Positions 9,345 to 18,866 of a stretch of DNA of 64,000 bases are shown piece by piece (the first letter of the stretch is position 1; every line of letters starts with the position of its first letter). The DNA is taken from contig NZ_KB911259.1 in the NCBI RefSeq assembly GCF_000383415.1, forward strand, positions 151,007 through 215,006. Direction: 5' to 3'. Made by a program: the position numbers and the translations under genes. Source of the stretch: Hyphomicrobium zavarzinii ATCC 27496 (GTDB lineage: Bacteria > Pseudomonadota > Alphaproteobacteria > Rhizobiales > Hyphomicrobiaceae). The notes beneath the pieces were generated by a model, which had not been told where the DNA came from, searched no databases, and saw only the letters and a program-made list of their open reading frames with translations.

Positions 9345-10679
9345 ATGTCGAGCGAGATCCCTTCTCGAACCCATTCGATGCAGCATGAACCCGTCTCTGC
9401 GCCGTCGTTCCGAGAGGCGCTGGCCACGTTCGCGCGCATCGGCATTCTGTCCTTCGGCGGTCCATCGGCCCAGATCGCCCTGATGCATCGCGTTTTCGTG
9501 GATGAGAAACAGTGGCTCGACGAGCGCCGCTATCTCAGCGCCTTGAGCTTCTGCATGTTGCTGCCCGGCCCCGAGGCGATGCAGTTGGCCACTTACGTCG
9601 GCTGGCGGCTCCACGGCTTTGCGGGCGGGCTCGCGGCCGGCCTCTTGTTTGTGCTGCCCGGCGCGCTCATCGTTCTCGCCCTCTCGATGATCTACGCCGC
9701 GTTCGGCAACGTGCCGCTTGTGGAAGCCCTCTTCTTCGGCGTCAAGGCCGCGGTCCTCGTCATCGTGATCGAAGCTCTCCTGCGCATCGCGCGGCGCGCG
9801 CTCAAGCTCAGCGTGCATTGGCTCATCGCAGGTCTCTCCTTCCTCGCGATCTTCTTCCTCGCCGCCCCCTTCCCGCTCATCGTGCTCGCCGCCGCGCTGT
9901 TCGGCTTCTTCCATGTCCCGAGCGCAATCGCGGCAGCCAAAACCGCATACGCGTCTCCTCTCATCTCCACGGCGAAGACGTTGCGCACGATCGCCCTCTG
10001 GAGCGCAATCTGGGTCGCACCCCTCGCAATCATCTCTGCCGTCTTCGGCCGCGAGCACGTGCTGTCACAGCTCGGCCTCTTCTTTTCCAAGCTCGCCGTC
10101 GTCACCTTCGGCGGCGCCTACGCCGTGCTCGCCTACATGGGGCAAGATGTCGTGACCCGCTTCGGCTGGCTCGATGCGGGCGCGATGCTCGACGGGCTGG
10201 GTCTCGCGGAAACGACGCCGGGACCGCTCATCCTCGTGACCGAGTTCGTCGGGTATCTCGCCGCCTACCGGAACGGCGGCGAGCCGCAACTCGTCATGGG
10301 GCTGCTCGGCGCCTTCGTCGCCGTGTGGGCCACCTTCGCCCCCTGCTTCCTCTGGATCTTCGCCGGCGCGCCTTACATCGACTGGATCACACACCAGCCA
10401 CGCCTCGCGGGCGCGCTCACCGCCATCACGGCGGCGGTCGTGGGGGTGATCCTCAATCTCGCGGTCTGGTTCGCGCTCCACGTCTTCTTCGCCGAGGTGG
10501 ATCTCGTGGAATGGGGCTACTTGAAGCTTTGGACCCCCGCGTGGACGTCGCTCGACTGGCGCGTGGTGGCCCTCTCGGCCGTCGCGGCAGTGCTGATCTT
10601 TAAGCGCCGCTGGGATATCCCGGGCGTCCTGCTCGCAACGTCCGCGCTGGCACTTTTAATCAAGGTTACAGGGGTTTAG
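9345..10679 (+). CDS. chrA: Chromate transporter, ChrA (CHR) family, long form
   Basis: This 444-residue polytopic membrane protein carries two homologous CHR halves, as in long-chain ChrA proteins. The first half has FGGPSAQIALMHR and LLPGPEAMQLATYVGW; the second has FGGAYAVLAYM and ETTPGPLILVTEFVGY. ChrA exports chromate across the inner membrane; members without nearby chrB may serve other roles. AAGGAG lies 6 nt before the ATG at 9345. A longer open frame upstream has no support. No chrB regulator is visible in the flanks. Confidence 0.92.
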   Translation: MSSEIPSRTHSMQHEPVSAPSFREALATFARIGILSFGGPSAQIALMHRVFVDEKQWLDERRYLSALSFCMLLPGPEAMQLATYVGWRLHGFAGGLAAGLLFVLPGALIVLALSMIYAAFGNVPLVEALFFGVKAAVLVIVIEALLRIARRALKLSVHWLIAGLSFLAIFFLAAPFPLIVLAAALFGFFHVPSAIAAAKTAYASPLISTAKTLRTIALWSAIWVAPLAIISAVFGREHVLSQLGLFFSKLAVVTFGGAYAVLAYMGQDVVTRFGWLDAGAMLDGLGLAETTPGPLILVTEFVGYLAAYRNGGEPQLVMGLLGAFVAVWATFAPCFLWIFAGAPYIDWITHQPRLAGALTAITAAVVGVILNLAVWFALHVFFAEVDLVEWGYLKLWTPAWTSLDWRVVALSAVAAVLIFKRRWDIPGVLLATSALALLIKVTGV

Positions 10680-10780
10680 CTGATCCGTGACCCGCCCGCG
10701 CCTGCGGCCTCTTCACCAGAGGGCTCCACAGAAACCGAACCTGTGGTAGAAGGCCGCTTTCACGCGCTTCAAGGCCTAGA

Positions 10781-12154
10781 ATGACCGTCCGAGCCCCGGC
10801 AAATCCATCCCCTGCACCTGCCCAGCGCGAGCCGAAACCGGCCCCGAAGGTGGGCTTCGTCTCGCTCGGCTGCCCCAAGGCGCTGGTGGACAGCGAACGC
10901 ATCATCACCAAGCTGCGCGCCGAAGGCTATCAGGTTGCCCCCGACTACGCGGGCGCCGACGTGGTCGTCGTCAACACCTGCGGCTTCCTGGACAGCGCCA
11001 AGCAGGAGAGCCTCGACGCCATCGGCGAGGCTATTGCCGAGAACGGGCGCGTGATCGTCACGGGTTGCATGGGCGTGGAGGAGGGTCGCATCCGCGAGGT
11101 GCATCCTGGCGTTCTCGCCGTCACCGGCCCACACCAGTACGAGCAGGTAGTCACGGCCGTGCACGATGCCGTACCGCCGCTGCACGATCCCTACGTGGAC
11201 CTCGTGCCGCCCGAGGGCCTTCGTCTCACACCCCGCCACTACGCCTATCTGAAAATTTCCGAGGGCTGCAACAATCGCTGCTCCTTCTGCATCATCCCGA
11301 GCATCCGCGGCGATCTCGCGAGCCGCCCCGCCAGCCACGTGATGGCGGAAGCCGAGCGCCTCGTGAAGGCAGGCGTGAAGGAGCTGCTCGTCATCAGCCA
11401 GGACACGAGCGCCTACGGCCTCGACATCAAGTATGCCGAGAGCCAATGGAAGGGCGCGCCGCTCAAGGCGAAGTTCCTCGATCTGTCCCGCGCGCTCGGC
11501 GAGCTCGGCGTGTGGACGCGGATGCACTACGTCTACCCCTATCCGCACGTGGACGAGGTGATCCCCCTGATGGCGGAGGGCAAGATCCTCCCCTATCTCG
11601 ACATCCCCTTCCAGCACGCCTCTCCGGCCGTGCTGAAGGCCATGCGCCGCCCCGCGCATCAGGAGAAGACGGCCGAACGCATCGCCAACTGGCGCAAGAT
11701 CTGCCCGGATCTCGCCGTCCGCTCCACCTTCATCGTCGGCTTCCCCGGCGAGACGGAGGAGGACTTCTCATTCCTTCTCGACTGGCTGCGAGAGGCGAAG
11801 CTGAACCGCGTCGGCTGCTTCAAGTACGAGGCGGTCTCGGGCGCCAAGGCCAACGAGCTGCAGGGCGCCGTGCCCGAAGAGGTGAAGGAGGAGCGCTGGC
11901 ATCGCTTCATGGCGGCGCAGCGGGAAGTCTCGGAAGAAATCCTGGCAACGCGCGTCGGCACCACCATCGACGTCATCATCGACGAGATCGACGAGGAGGG
12001 CGCGACCGGCCGCTCGAAGTGGGACGCGCCCGAGATCGACGGCAGTGTTTTTCTCAACGGCGAGCAGAACCTGAAGCCCGGCGACATCGTGCAGGCTCAC
12101 ATCGACGAGGCCGACGACTACGACCTCTGGGGCACGGTCGTCCGAAACGGCTGA
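10781..12154 (+). CDS. rimO: Ribosomal protein uS12 methylthiotransferase RimO
   Basis: RimO is a radical-SAM enzyme that adds a methylthio group to a conserved aspartate of ribosomal protein S12. The 457-residue protein has the N-terminal UPF0004 domain with cluster cysteines C31, C67 and C96. The radical-SAM motif is C163-x3-C167-x2-C170 within [14 protein letters not shown], and a C-terminal TRAM domain follows. IIPSIRG after the SAM cysteines separates RimO from MiaB. The first 23 residues are an Ala/Pro-rich extension before VGFVSLGC. Confidence 0.96.
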   Translation: MTVRAPANPSPAPAQREPKPAPKVGFVSLGCPKALVDSERIITKLRAEGYQVAPDYAGADVVVVNTCGFLDSAKQESLDAIGEAIAENGRVIVTGCMGVEEGRIREVHPGVLAVTGPHQYEQVVTAVHDAVPPLHDPYVDLVPPEGLRLTPRHYAYLKISEGCNNRCSFCIIPSIRGDLASRPASHVMAEAERLVKAGVKELLVISQDTSAYGLDIKYAESQWKGAPLKAKFLDLSRALGELGVWTRMHYVYPYPHVDEVIPLMAEGKILPYLDIPFQHASPAVLKAMRRPAHQEKTAERIANWRKICPDLAVRSTFIVGFPGETEEDFSFLLDWLREAKLNRVGCFKYEAVSGAKANELQGAVPEEVKEERWHRFMAAQREVSEEILATRVGTTIDVIIDEIDEEGATGRSKWDAPEIDGSVFLNGEQNLKPGDIVQAHIDEADDYDLWGTVVRNG

Positions 12155-12268
12155 TACGGCCTCCGTTAACTCTCCTGTTGCCACATCGTCATATCCGTCA
12201 GCCTGCGTTGACAGGCTGCGGGAGCCGGTGCGACAGTTCGCCCGATAAAACGGGGAGGACGTCTCGCA

Positions 12269-13030
12269 ATGGCAATGCCGGACCAGGCAACTGCACCCGC
12301 GCCCGCGCCGCAAGGCGCCCCGGAAATCCGCATCTACGCCCACTCTCCCATCATCTACTGGTGGGTCGTCTGGGCCTATGGCTTCTTCTGCGCAGCCCTC
12401 ACCTATTTTCAGGGCGAGCGCCTCACCTTAGGCCAGAACGCAAAACCCCTCTTCATTCATACGAGCGCGTGGGTCGGCCTCTCCTTCACACTGCTCCTGC
12501 TGCTCGTGATCGTCGCCACCTCGGTGCGCGCACGCGGCGTCAACGCGCTGCTGTTGCTCCTCCTCATGGGCGGCGCCGGGGCCGCGACCTACGTCGTCAT
12601 GAACACGCCCGGCCTCTGGTCGGAGCCGCCCGCGCTTCTCGTGCACATGAACCTCGCATTTTACCTGCTGGTCTCCTCGGTGCTGTTCATCGTCTGGTTC
12701 GTCATCGTCTTCATCGTCGACCGGCTGAGCTATTGGCGCGTCCGCGGCACCCAGGTCGAGCGCGTCCAGATGTTCGGAAGCGTGCTGGGCCGCGCGCCGG
12801 AAAGCTGGTCCGTCATGCACATCCGCTTGACCCGCTACAGCGACGACATCATCGCCCACAAGCTGCTGGGCCTCGGCATCCTGGGGCTCGGCACCAGCGA
12901 CATCGACGCCAAGCTCTCGATCTTCGGCGGCGGCCACGAGCAGTTCCGCATCGAGAACGTATGGCGCGCAGCGCGGCCCCTGAAGGCTGTGCAGGCAGCC
13001 ATGGGTCCGAAGGCGACGGTCGTCATCTGA
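12269..13030 (+). CDS. Membrane protein of unknown function
   Basis: This 253-residue protein has a Pro/Ala-rich N-terminus (about 1-22). About four hydrophobic segments follow: YWWVVWAYGFFCAALTYF, LSFTLLLLLVIVATSV, LLLLLLMGGAGAATYVVM and YLLVSSVLFIVWFVIVFIV. A soluble C-terminal domain of about 95 residues starts near residue 160 and contains FGGGHEQFRIENVW. GGAGGA precedes the ATG by 9 nt. I do not recognise a named family. It stands between rimO and the CHASE2 cyclase with about 110 bp on each side, so it may be transcribed alone. Confidence 0.8.
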   Translation: MAMPDQATAPAPAPQGAPEIRIYAHSPIIYWWVVWAYGFFCAALTYFQGERLTLGQNAKPLFIHTSAWVGLSFTLLLLLVIVATSVRARGVNALLLLLLMGGAGAATYVVMNTPGLWSEPPALLVHMNLAFYLLVSSVLFIVWFVIVFIVDRLSYWRVRGTQVERVQMFGSVLGRAPESWSVMHIRLTRYSDDIIAHKLLGLGILGLGTSDIDAKLSIFGGGHEQFRIENVWRAARPLKAVQAAMGPKATVVI

Positions 13031-13135
13031 CCGGCCGAACAGAGAGACGATACGCTCGCTGCCGAACGATGAGACGTCGCCCCGCTAGAGCCGTGGTCCG
13101 GACATGCATCCTCTGATGCAAAGGTTGAGTTGGCG

Positions 13136-15316
13136 ATGACCCTGCGCCGTCCCTCTCTGCACGTCCTCGTTACGGCGGCCGTGCTGGGGCTCGCCGTTGC
13201 ACTGCGGATCCTCGACCCGAGCCCTGTCGCACGCCTGCGCCTTTCCATCTTCGACAGCTACCTCAACCTCAAGCCGCGCGAAGCCGATCCCGCTTTCCCC
13301 GTCCGCATCGTCGACATCGACGAGGCGTCGCTCGCCGCCATCGGCCAATGGCCCTGGCCACGCTCCGAGCTTGCCCGCATCGTCGAGCGCCTCGCGGACG
13401 CCGGCGCCAAGACCGTCGCGATAGACCTTATCCTCTCCGAGCCCGATCGCCTCTCGCCCGAAGCCCTCGCCCGCCAGGCCGAGCACCGCGCCGAGCTCGC
13501 CCCCATCGTGGCGGAGCTGGCCGCGCTGCCGTCCAACGACACGCTTCTGGCCACCGCGGCGGCCCGCCTCCCCGTGGTGCTTGGCGTCGCGGGAGACGCG
13601 ACGGCCAGACCCGCACCCCGGCCGCCCAAGGCACGCTTCGCTACTGCCGGCGACGACCCCGCACTCTTCGTCCCGTCGTTCGCGGGCGCCATCGAGCCGC
13701 TCGCAGCACTCGCCGCGCCAGCCGCGGGCATCGGTGCCGTCAACTGGCTGCCCGCAGCAGACCAGATCGTTCGCCAGGTTCCTCTCCTGGCCACGCTCTC
13801 CGGCACACTCTATCCGACCCTCTCGCTGGAGGCGCTCCGGACCGGCATGGGCGAGACCACGGCGTTCGTCCGATCCTCCGGCGGCAGCGGCGTGCTCGCG
13901 TTCGGCCAGCAGACCGGCGTCGAAACGGTCCGTGTCGGCGCGACCGTGCTCCCCACCGCCAGCGACGGCCAGCTCTGGCTCAACTACGCACGCCCCGATC
14001 CGCGCCGCTACGTGTCCGCCCATAAAATCCTCGACGGCAGCTTCGATCCGAACGACTTCGCCGGACGCCACGTCCTGATCGGCGCGAGCGCCACCGGCCT
14101 TCTCGATCTGAGAGCTACGCCCCTCGCCTCATCGGTGCCCGGTGTGGAAATCCACGCCCAGGCCATCGAGCAGATGCTCTCCGGCGCACACCTCACGCGC
14201 CCTGCACTCGCCACGGGCGCCGAGATTCTGTTTCTCCTCGCGGCAGGCGCGCTCGTCGCGGGTCTCATCCGCCGCTTGGGCCCGCTCGCCGCCGCCCTCG
14301 CGGGCGTCGCCGCCATCGCCGCCGTCGCACTGGGCTCATGGCTGGCCTTCGCCGAAAGCGGCTACCTGTTCGACCCCGTCTATCCCTCCCTCTCCCTGCT
14401 CGCCGTCTATCTCTCGGGTTCTCTCCTCTCCTTCATTCGCACCGAGACCGACCGCGCCCGCGTGAAACGCGCGTTCGGGCATTACGTCGCCGCGCCCCTG
14501 GTCGAGGAACTGGCCGCCGATCCCACTCGGCTCAAGCTCGGCGGGGAGACGCGGGAGGTCACGCTGCTGTTCGCCGACGTTCGCGGCTTCTCCCGCCTCT
14601 CCGAAGGCATGGACGCGGAAACGCTCATCCGCTTCGTCAACCGCCTCTTCACCCCGCTTTCGGAGATCATCCTCGATCACCGCGGCACCATCGACAAATT
14701 CATGGGAGATGCGGTGATGGCTTTCTGGAACGCCCCGGTGCCGGATCGCGATCACGCCGCCAACGCCTGCCGTGCCGCGCTCGCCATGCAGAAAGCCATG
14801 GACCGCCTCAATCGGGAGGAGGCCGCGCGTTGCGCCGCAGCCGCCACCCCCCATCATCCGGTCCGCATCGGCATCGGCCTCAACACCGGCCCCTGCTGCG
14901 TAGGCAACGTCGGCTCGCCCCAGCGCTTCGACTATTCCGTGCTCGGCGACGCCGTGAATGTCGCCTCCCGCATCGAGGACGCGACCAAGATCTACGGTGC
15001 TCCCATCATCGCCGGCGAGCGCACCGCACGCGAGGCGGTGGGCTTTGCCTTCCTCGAGATCGAGACCGCGGCACGCCTGCGCGGGAAGGATCGCCCGGAG
15101 CGGTTGTTCGCGCTCGTGGGCGACAACACGCTGGCGGCCACACCGGACTTCAAGGCGCTCTCCGCCCGCTACGCGGCTTTGCGCGCAGCCCTCGAGAGAC
15201 GAGACACCGCAACGGCCGCGAGCGAGATCGCGGCCTGCCGGACGCTCGCGAGAACCGCATCCCCGGTCTCGATCGACGCTCTGCTCGACACCTACGAGGC
15301 CGCGCTTAGGTCCTGA
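13136..15316 (+). CDS. CHASE2-domain class III adenylate cyclase
   Basis: The 726-residue protein probably makes cAMP in response to an extracytoplasmic signal. Residues about 5-22 form one N-terminal membrane helix. A periplasmic CHASE2 domain follows (about 30-330, opening with FDSYLNL and VRIVDIDEASL). Next come about three membrane helices (360-440) and a class III cyclase domain (about 478-655). Metal aspartates D481 (FADVRGF) and D525 (FMGDAVMAF), adenine-contacting K521 and the Asp of YSVLGDAVNVASR are all present, as are the transition-state Asn and Arg, so it should be active and ATP-specific. The ATG at 13136 is preferred over the TTG two codons earlier. It converges on a FecR-domain gene. 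Confidence 0.9.
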   Translation: MTLRRPSLHVLVTAAVLGLAVALRILDPSPVARLRLSIFDSYLNLKPREADPAFPVRIVDIDEASLAAIGQWPWPRSELARIVERLADAGAKTVAIDLILSEPDRLSPEALARQAEHRAELAPIVAELAALPSNDTLLATAAARLPVVLGVAGDATARPAPRPPKARFATAGDDPALFVPSFAGAIEPLAALAAPAAGIGAVNWLPAADQIVRQVPLLATLSGTLYPTLSLEALRTGMGETTAFVRSSGGSGVLAFGQQTGVETVRVGATVLPTASDGQLWLNYARPDPRRYVSAHKILDGSFDPNDFAGRHVLIGASATGLLDLRATPLASSVPGVEIHAQAIEQMLSGAHLTRPALATGAEILFLLAAGALVAGLIRRLGPLAAALAGVAAIAAVALGSWLAFAESGYLFDPVYPSLSLLAVYLSGSLLSFIRTETDRARVKRAFGHYVAAPLVEELAADPTRLKLGGETREVTLLFADVRGFSRLSEGMDAETLIRFVNRLFTPLSEIILDHRGTIDKFMGDAVMAFWNAPVPDRDHAANACRAALAMQKAMDRLNREEAARCAAAATPHHPVRIGIGLNTGPCCVGNVGSPQRFDYSVLGDAVNVASRIEDATKIYGAPIIAGERTAREAVGFAFLEIETAARLRGKDRPERLFALVGDNTLAATPDFKALSARYAALRAALERRDTATAASEIAACRTLARTASPVSIDALLDTYEAALRS

Positions 15317-15441
15317 GAGGACGCCAATCCAGCCGGTTCGTCGCAAGACACTCCGGCCAATCCAAAAGCATGCGATCCGAGCCTTCGAGCACAGAGCGTC
15401 CCAGAAACTGGCGGTCGGTTTTTACTGAGACGTGGCTGGAG

Positions 15442-15531
15442 CCCGACCTGCGTCGGGCTGACGGTTCCGTGAGGATGTCGACGCGTGGGCGTCCGCCCGA
15501 TGACGTCATTCCGGCGAAGGCCGGAATCCAG
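15442..15531. repeat. Intergenic palindromic (REP-like) elements
   Basis: The 325-bp gap between the cyclase and the FecR gene holds two hairpins. The first is AGCCCGAC-CTGC-GTCGGGCT at 15442-15461. The second is ATTCCGG-CGAAGG-CCGGAAT at 15508-15527, followed by CCAGATACGC. The second type is a dispersed palindrome found between genes in many proteobacteria, and a relative is seen near 58.0-58.1 kb in this window. Either hairpin could also end transcription between the convergent genes, although neither is followed by a long T tract. Nothing else is seen in this gap. Confidence 0.6.
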
Positions 15532-15641
15532 ATACGCCTTTGAAGGCGCATCTGCCGGCAAGGAGCGGTGGGCCGCTAGAAAATACGACAAATCAAAAAA
15601 GCTGGAGCGTGCGATCCGAGTCTATCGGATCGCGGTACGCT

Positions 15642-16619
15642 CTAGTACTTGCCGCCGGTCCGGCCGCCCCGCATCGGGCTGTCCATGCCGCGTCCGCCGC
15701 CGCCCTTGTAGCCGCCGCGCCCGATCCCGCCGCCAATCCCGATCACGATGTCCATGCCCTTGACGATGTTGCTGTCGTCATCGGAGCTGTTCTTCTTCGC
15801 CGTGCGGGTCTTCTTCGGCTTCGTCTTTGTCTCGGTCGGCGTGGTCCGCGTGCGCTCCACGCGCTTGGTGGGTTTCGTGGTCTCCGTCTTCTTCTTGGGC
15901 TTCTCGGGCGTGGGAAGGTTGCCGAGAATGATCACGTCGCGCGTGAAGACGGGATTGGGATCGATGCTTGGCGTCTTAGCGACGAACGGAAACGCCGTGT
16001 CGAATGGAACCGTATCCTTCCCCGGGAGCGACGCCCATTTGACGGGCGAGCCCACGTCCCCGTCTCCGGTGATGCGGATAAGCTTGCCGGGCTCGTTCAG
16101 CTCGCGGCATTGCCCGCGCTGATTGCAAACCTGGATCGCGCCCTCGTGCAGCAGCAGCCACGAAAGCCCATCGTCCTGCACATAGACGTCGAACACGGTG
16201 CCGCGCACGGTGATCGCGGCCGCGGGCGTCTTGATAACGTAGGTCGGCTTCTCGGCCACGCCCGTCATGAAGCGGAACGTGCCCTTCACCAAGTCGAGCA
16301 CGATGGAGCCTTTCGACTTCGCGGGATCGTAGACGAACTTGTCGAGCGTGAGGTGCGAGCCGGGCCCCAGCGCCAGCTTGGTCTCGTCGTCGAGCTTGAG
16401 CTCGCTCGAGGCATCGAGGCCCACCTCGATGGTCTCGTCCTGGTTGACGCGGTCTCCGGTGCTCAGCGTGCGCGTATCGCGATTGAAGGCCGCTGTCACC
16501 AGATTGACCACCGACAAGGTGGAGCCGATCGGTTCCTGAGGCGCAGCGTTGACGATGGAGACGGAGCAGAACAGCAGCAACAGGCTTGCGGCAAATGGGC
16601 GGAGTGTCATGACGGCCAT
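15642..16619 (-). CDS. Secreted FecR-domain protein
   Basis: This 325-residue protein has a signal peptide (AASLLLLFCSVSIVNAAP). A FecR domain follows (about 55-150): LSTGDRVNQDETIEVG, a stretch of short beta strands, and AAAITVRGTVFDVYV. The tail is low-complexity, Lys/Thr/Pro-rich (about 235-280), then Gly-rich. It is therefore not a sigma-regulatory anti-sigma FecR but a periplasmic FecR-fold protein. FecR-fold and CHASE2 proteins are recurrent neighbours in proteobacteria, and here the CHASE2 cyclase is next door in convergent orientation. A partnership is inferred, not shown. An alternative ATG lies three codons downstream. Confidence 0.82.
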   Translation of the reverse strand: MAVMTLRPFAASLLLLFCSVSIVNAAPQEPIGSTLSVVNLVTAAFNRDTRTLSTGDRVNQDETIEVGLDASSELKLDDETKLALGPGSHLTLDKFVYDPAKSKGSIVLDLVKGTFRFMTGVAEKPTYVIKTPAAAITVRGTVFDVYVQDDGLSWLLLHEGAIQVCNQRGQCRELNEPGKLIRITGDGDVGSPVKWASLPGKDTVPFDTAFPFVAKTPSIDPNPVFTRDVIILGNLPTPEKPKKKTETTKPTKRVERTRTTPTETKTKPKKTRTAKKNSSDDDSNIVKGMDIVIGIGGGIGRGGYKGGGGRGMDSPMRGGRTGGKY

Positions 16620-16796
16620 CTTTCTTTTTGGCTCATGCCTCCATGGGTCTGGTGTGCGGCAGACCCGATCGGCGCGGCCCGAATGAAGCGGCGTGACGCA
16701 TATCCCATCATATCAGATGGCGCGCTCCGCTCGAAAGGGCCCTACACTGCACCGCGATGGGTGATCAATTAGGGCAGATGGCCAAAATCCCGCGCG

Positions 16797-17708
16797 TCAG
16801 AGCGGAATCGTACCCTTGGAATGATCCTTGGCCTTATGCTCAGGCTCGACGTGAATGACCACCTCCGAGCCTTCGATCTCCGCCTCGATCTCGGCTTCGA
16901 GCCTGTCGCAGATCTCGTGTGCCGCGTGCACCGTCATGCTGCCGGGCACGACAAGATGGAACTCGATGAAGATGGCACGCCCCGCCTGCCGGGTACGCAC
17001 GTCGTGGGCTTCCAGCGCGCCGTTCCCGCTCCGCTTGATCGCGGCGCGAATGCGCGCCTCGATATCGCCATCCGCCGCCTCGTCCAGTAGTCCGCTCATG
17101 GAGGTCACGGCGATCTTGGATCCGCTCCAGAGAATGTAGGCGGCCACAGCCACCGCAAGCAGCGGATCGAGCACCTTGAGACCCGTGGCCCAGGCCAGCA
17201 GCAGCCCGGCGACCACGCCTGCCGAGGTCATCACGTCCGTAAGGAGATGCCACCCGTCCGCAACCAGCGCCGGCGAGCGCAAGGCCCTTCCGCGCCGGAT
17301 CAGAAAGGCGGACCACCCGCCGTTCCCGGCCGTCGCGAGGACACTGAGCAGCGCACCGTAGCCAAACTCGGAGATCTCGCGCGGCCTCAGGAACGCGTCG
17401 TAGGCCTCGCGCATGATGAGGATGGCCGCAACGACGATGAGAACCCCTTCGAGCACCGCCGAGAGATACTCCGCCTTGTGATGGCCGAACGGGTGGTTCT
17501 TGTCGGCGGGACGCGAGCTTATGTTGATCGCGAGCAGCGCCGCGACCGCAGTGACGAGGTTGACGATGCTCTCGAGCGCATCCGAGTAGAGCGCGACACT
17601 GCCCGTCACCCGGTAGGCGGCGTACTTGAGCCCCATGACGGCCAGAGCCACGAAAATGCTGGCGAAGCCGATCAGGTGAACTGTTTTCGTCGTGCGCAGG
17701 TCCGCCAC
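16797..17708 (-). CDS. Cation diffusion facilitator (CDF) family metal efflux protein
   Basis: This 303-residue CDF protein would exchange a divalent metal (Zn, Fe, Mn or Cd) for protons across the inner membrane. Six hydrophobic segments span about 10-200. TM2 carries SDALESIVN, where the first metal Asp is kept and the position four residues on is Ser, while TM5 has DGWHLLTDV with the His-x3-Asp pair. The cytoplasmic C-terminal domain (about 205-290) has HDVRTRQAG and HVEPEHKAKDH. It starts at GTG 17708. Metal specificity cannot be read from sequence. Confidence 0.9.
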   Translation of the reverse strand: MADLRTTKTVHLIGFASIFVALAVMGLKYAAYRVTGSVALYSDALESIVNLVTAVAALLAINISSRPADKNHPFGHHKAEYLSAVLEGVLIVVAAILIMREAYDAFLRPREISEFGYGALLSVLATAGNGGWSAFLIRRGRALRSPALVADGWHLLTDVMTSAGVVAGLLLAWATGLKVLDPLLAVAVAAYILWSGSKIAVTSMSGLLDEAADGDIEARIRAAIKRSGNGALEAHDVRTRQAGRAIFIEFHLVVPGSMTVHAAHEICDRLEAEIEAEIEGSEVVIHVEPEHKAKDHSKGTIPL

Positions 17709-17975
17709 CGCAAGTCCCGTCGTCCAAGCTTATGATAGGATTGCGCGATTGCGCGCAGCTGAGGCTTCTCCTGCCAGAGTTGGAAGCCGAGCGCCACCCC
17801 TCACGTCCTGCGGCGTCTCAGCGCCCTTCTCCGGGGGAACGGCGCGAACGCGTGTTATCCACACCGATTGCACCGCCCAAGCTCCCTCCTGGTGCGCGAA
17901 TCTGGTCCGAAGGCATGGGATGAGCGCCGCGGGGTGCAAGCCGGCGCATGGCTTCGGATCGAGGAGCGCTTCGCC

Positions 17976-18794
17976 ATGGCTAATTTCACGACACACATCG
18001 CGGCAGGAACCATCGTCGCTGGCGCGCTGGCTACGCTGACACTGGCCGCAGACGTCATCGCGCCCGACAACCTGATCGCGGTCACGATGGCGGGCGTGCT
18101 GGGCTCGGTGCTGCCCGACATCGATCTCAAGGACAGCCGGCCCAGCCGTGCGATGTTCTCCGGCCTCGGCATCTTCTTCTCGTTCGCGGTGCTGTTTTCG
18201 GCTGCGGGCCGCTTCTCGATCGCGGAACTCTGGATCCTGTGGCTCGGCACCCTGGTGCTGATACGCTACGGGCTGCACACCGCCTTCCATAATCTCGCCG
18301 TCCATCGCGGCATTTGGCATTCCATCATAGCCGCCCTGTTCTGCTCGGCGGCCACCGCCGTCGTCTTCGGCCACGTCCTCGACAGACATGCCGGCGTCGC
18401 CTGGCTCGCGGGCGGCTTCATGTTCGTGGGCTACCTCGTGCACCTCACCCTCGACGAGATCTATTCCGTCGACGTGATGGACACGCGCATCAAGTCCTCC
18501 TTCGGAACGGCTCTCAAGTTCGTGGACCGCCGCTACCCCTACGCGACGGCCGGCATGGCCACGGCCTTGGCGCTCGCCGTCTGGCTCGCCCCTTCCCCCA
18601 GCGCATTCGTCTCGGGCCTCTCCTCGCGCGATATGTGGGCGGGGCTCAACGAGCGCATGCTGCCCAAGGAGAGCTGGTTCGGCTTGGTGAAGGTGCCGAG
18701 CTATATCGCCGCCACGCCGCCAGCGTCCGACATCACGACGGGCGCGATTCCGGCCGCGCCCACGCAGAAGGAAGCCCCCAAGACGACGCCCTAG
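17976..18794 (+). CDS. YdjM-like membrane-bound metal-dependent hydrolase
   Basis: The protein (272 aa) opens MANFTTHIAAG and continues with the YdjM/DUF457 pattern. Conserved polar residues sit among membrane helices: N and H near residues 3-7, LGSVLPDIDLKDS near 45-57, VHRGIWHSI near 108-116 and HLTLDEIYSVD near 155-165. In this family, His and Asp residues are proposed to bind metal; E. coli YdjM is SOS-induced. The ATG at 17976 is favoured by GAGGAG about 9 nt upstream; the 36 codons of open frame before it look non-coding. Biological substrate is unknown. Confidence 0.82.
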   Translation: MANFTTHIAAGTIVAGALATLTLAADVIAPDNLIAVTMAGVLGSVLPDIDLKDSRPSRAMFSGLGIFFSFAVLFSAAGRFSIAELWILWLGTLVLIRYGLHTAFHNLAVHRGIWHSIIAALFCSAATAVVFGHVLDRHAGVAWLAGGFMFVGYLVHLTLDEIYSVDVMDTRIKSSFGTALKFVDRRYPYATAGMATALALAVWLAPSPSAFVSGLSSRDMWAGLNERMLPKESWFGLVKVPSYIAATPPASDITTGAIPAAPTQKEAPKTTP

Positions 18795-18866
18795 AGGTGA
18801 CGCTGGGTAGCAGCCAAGAAGCGAGACGCGGGATCATCGACGCGCGCGCGTTGAGCGAGCGAAGCG

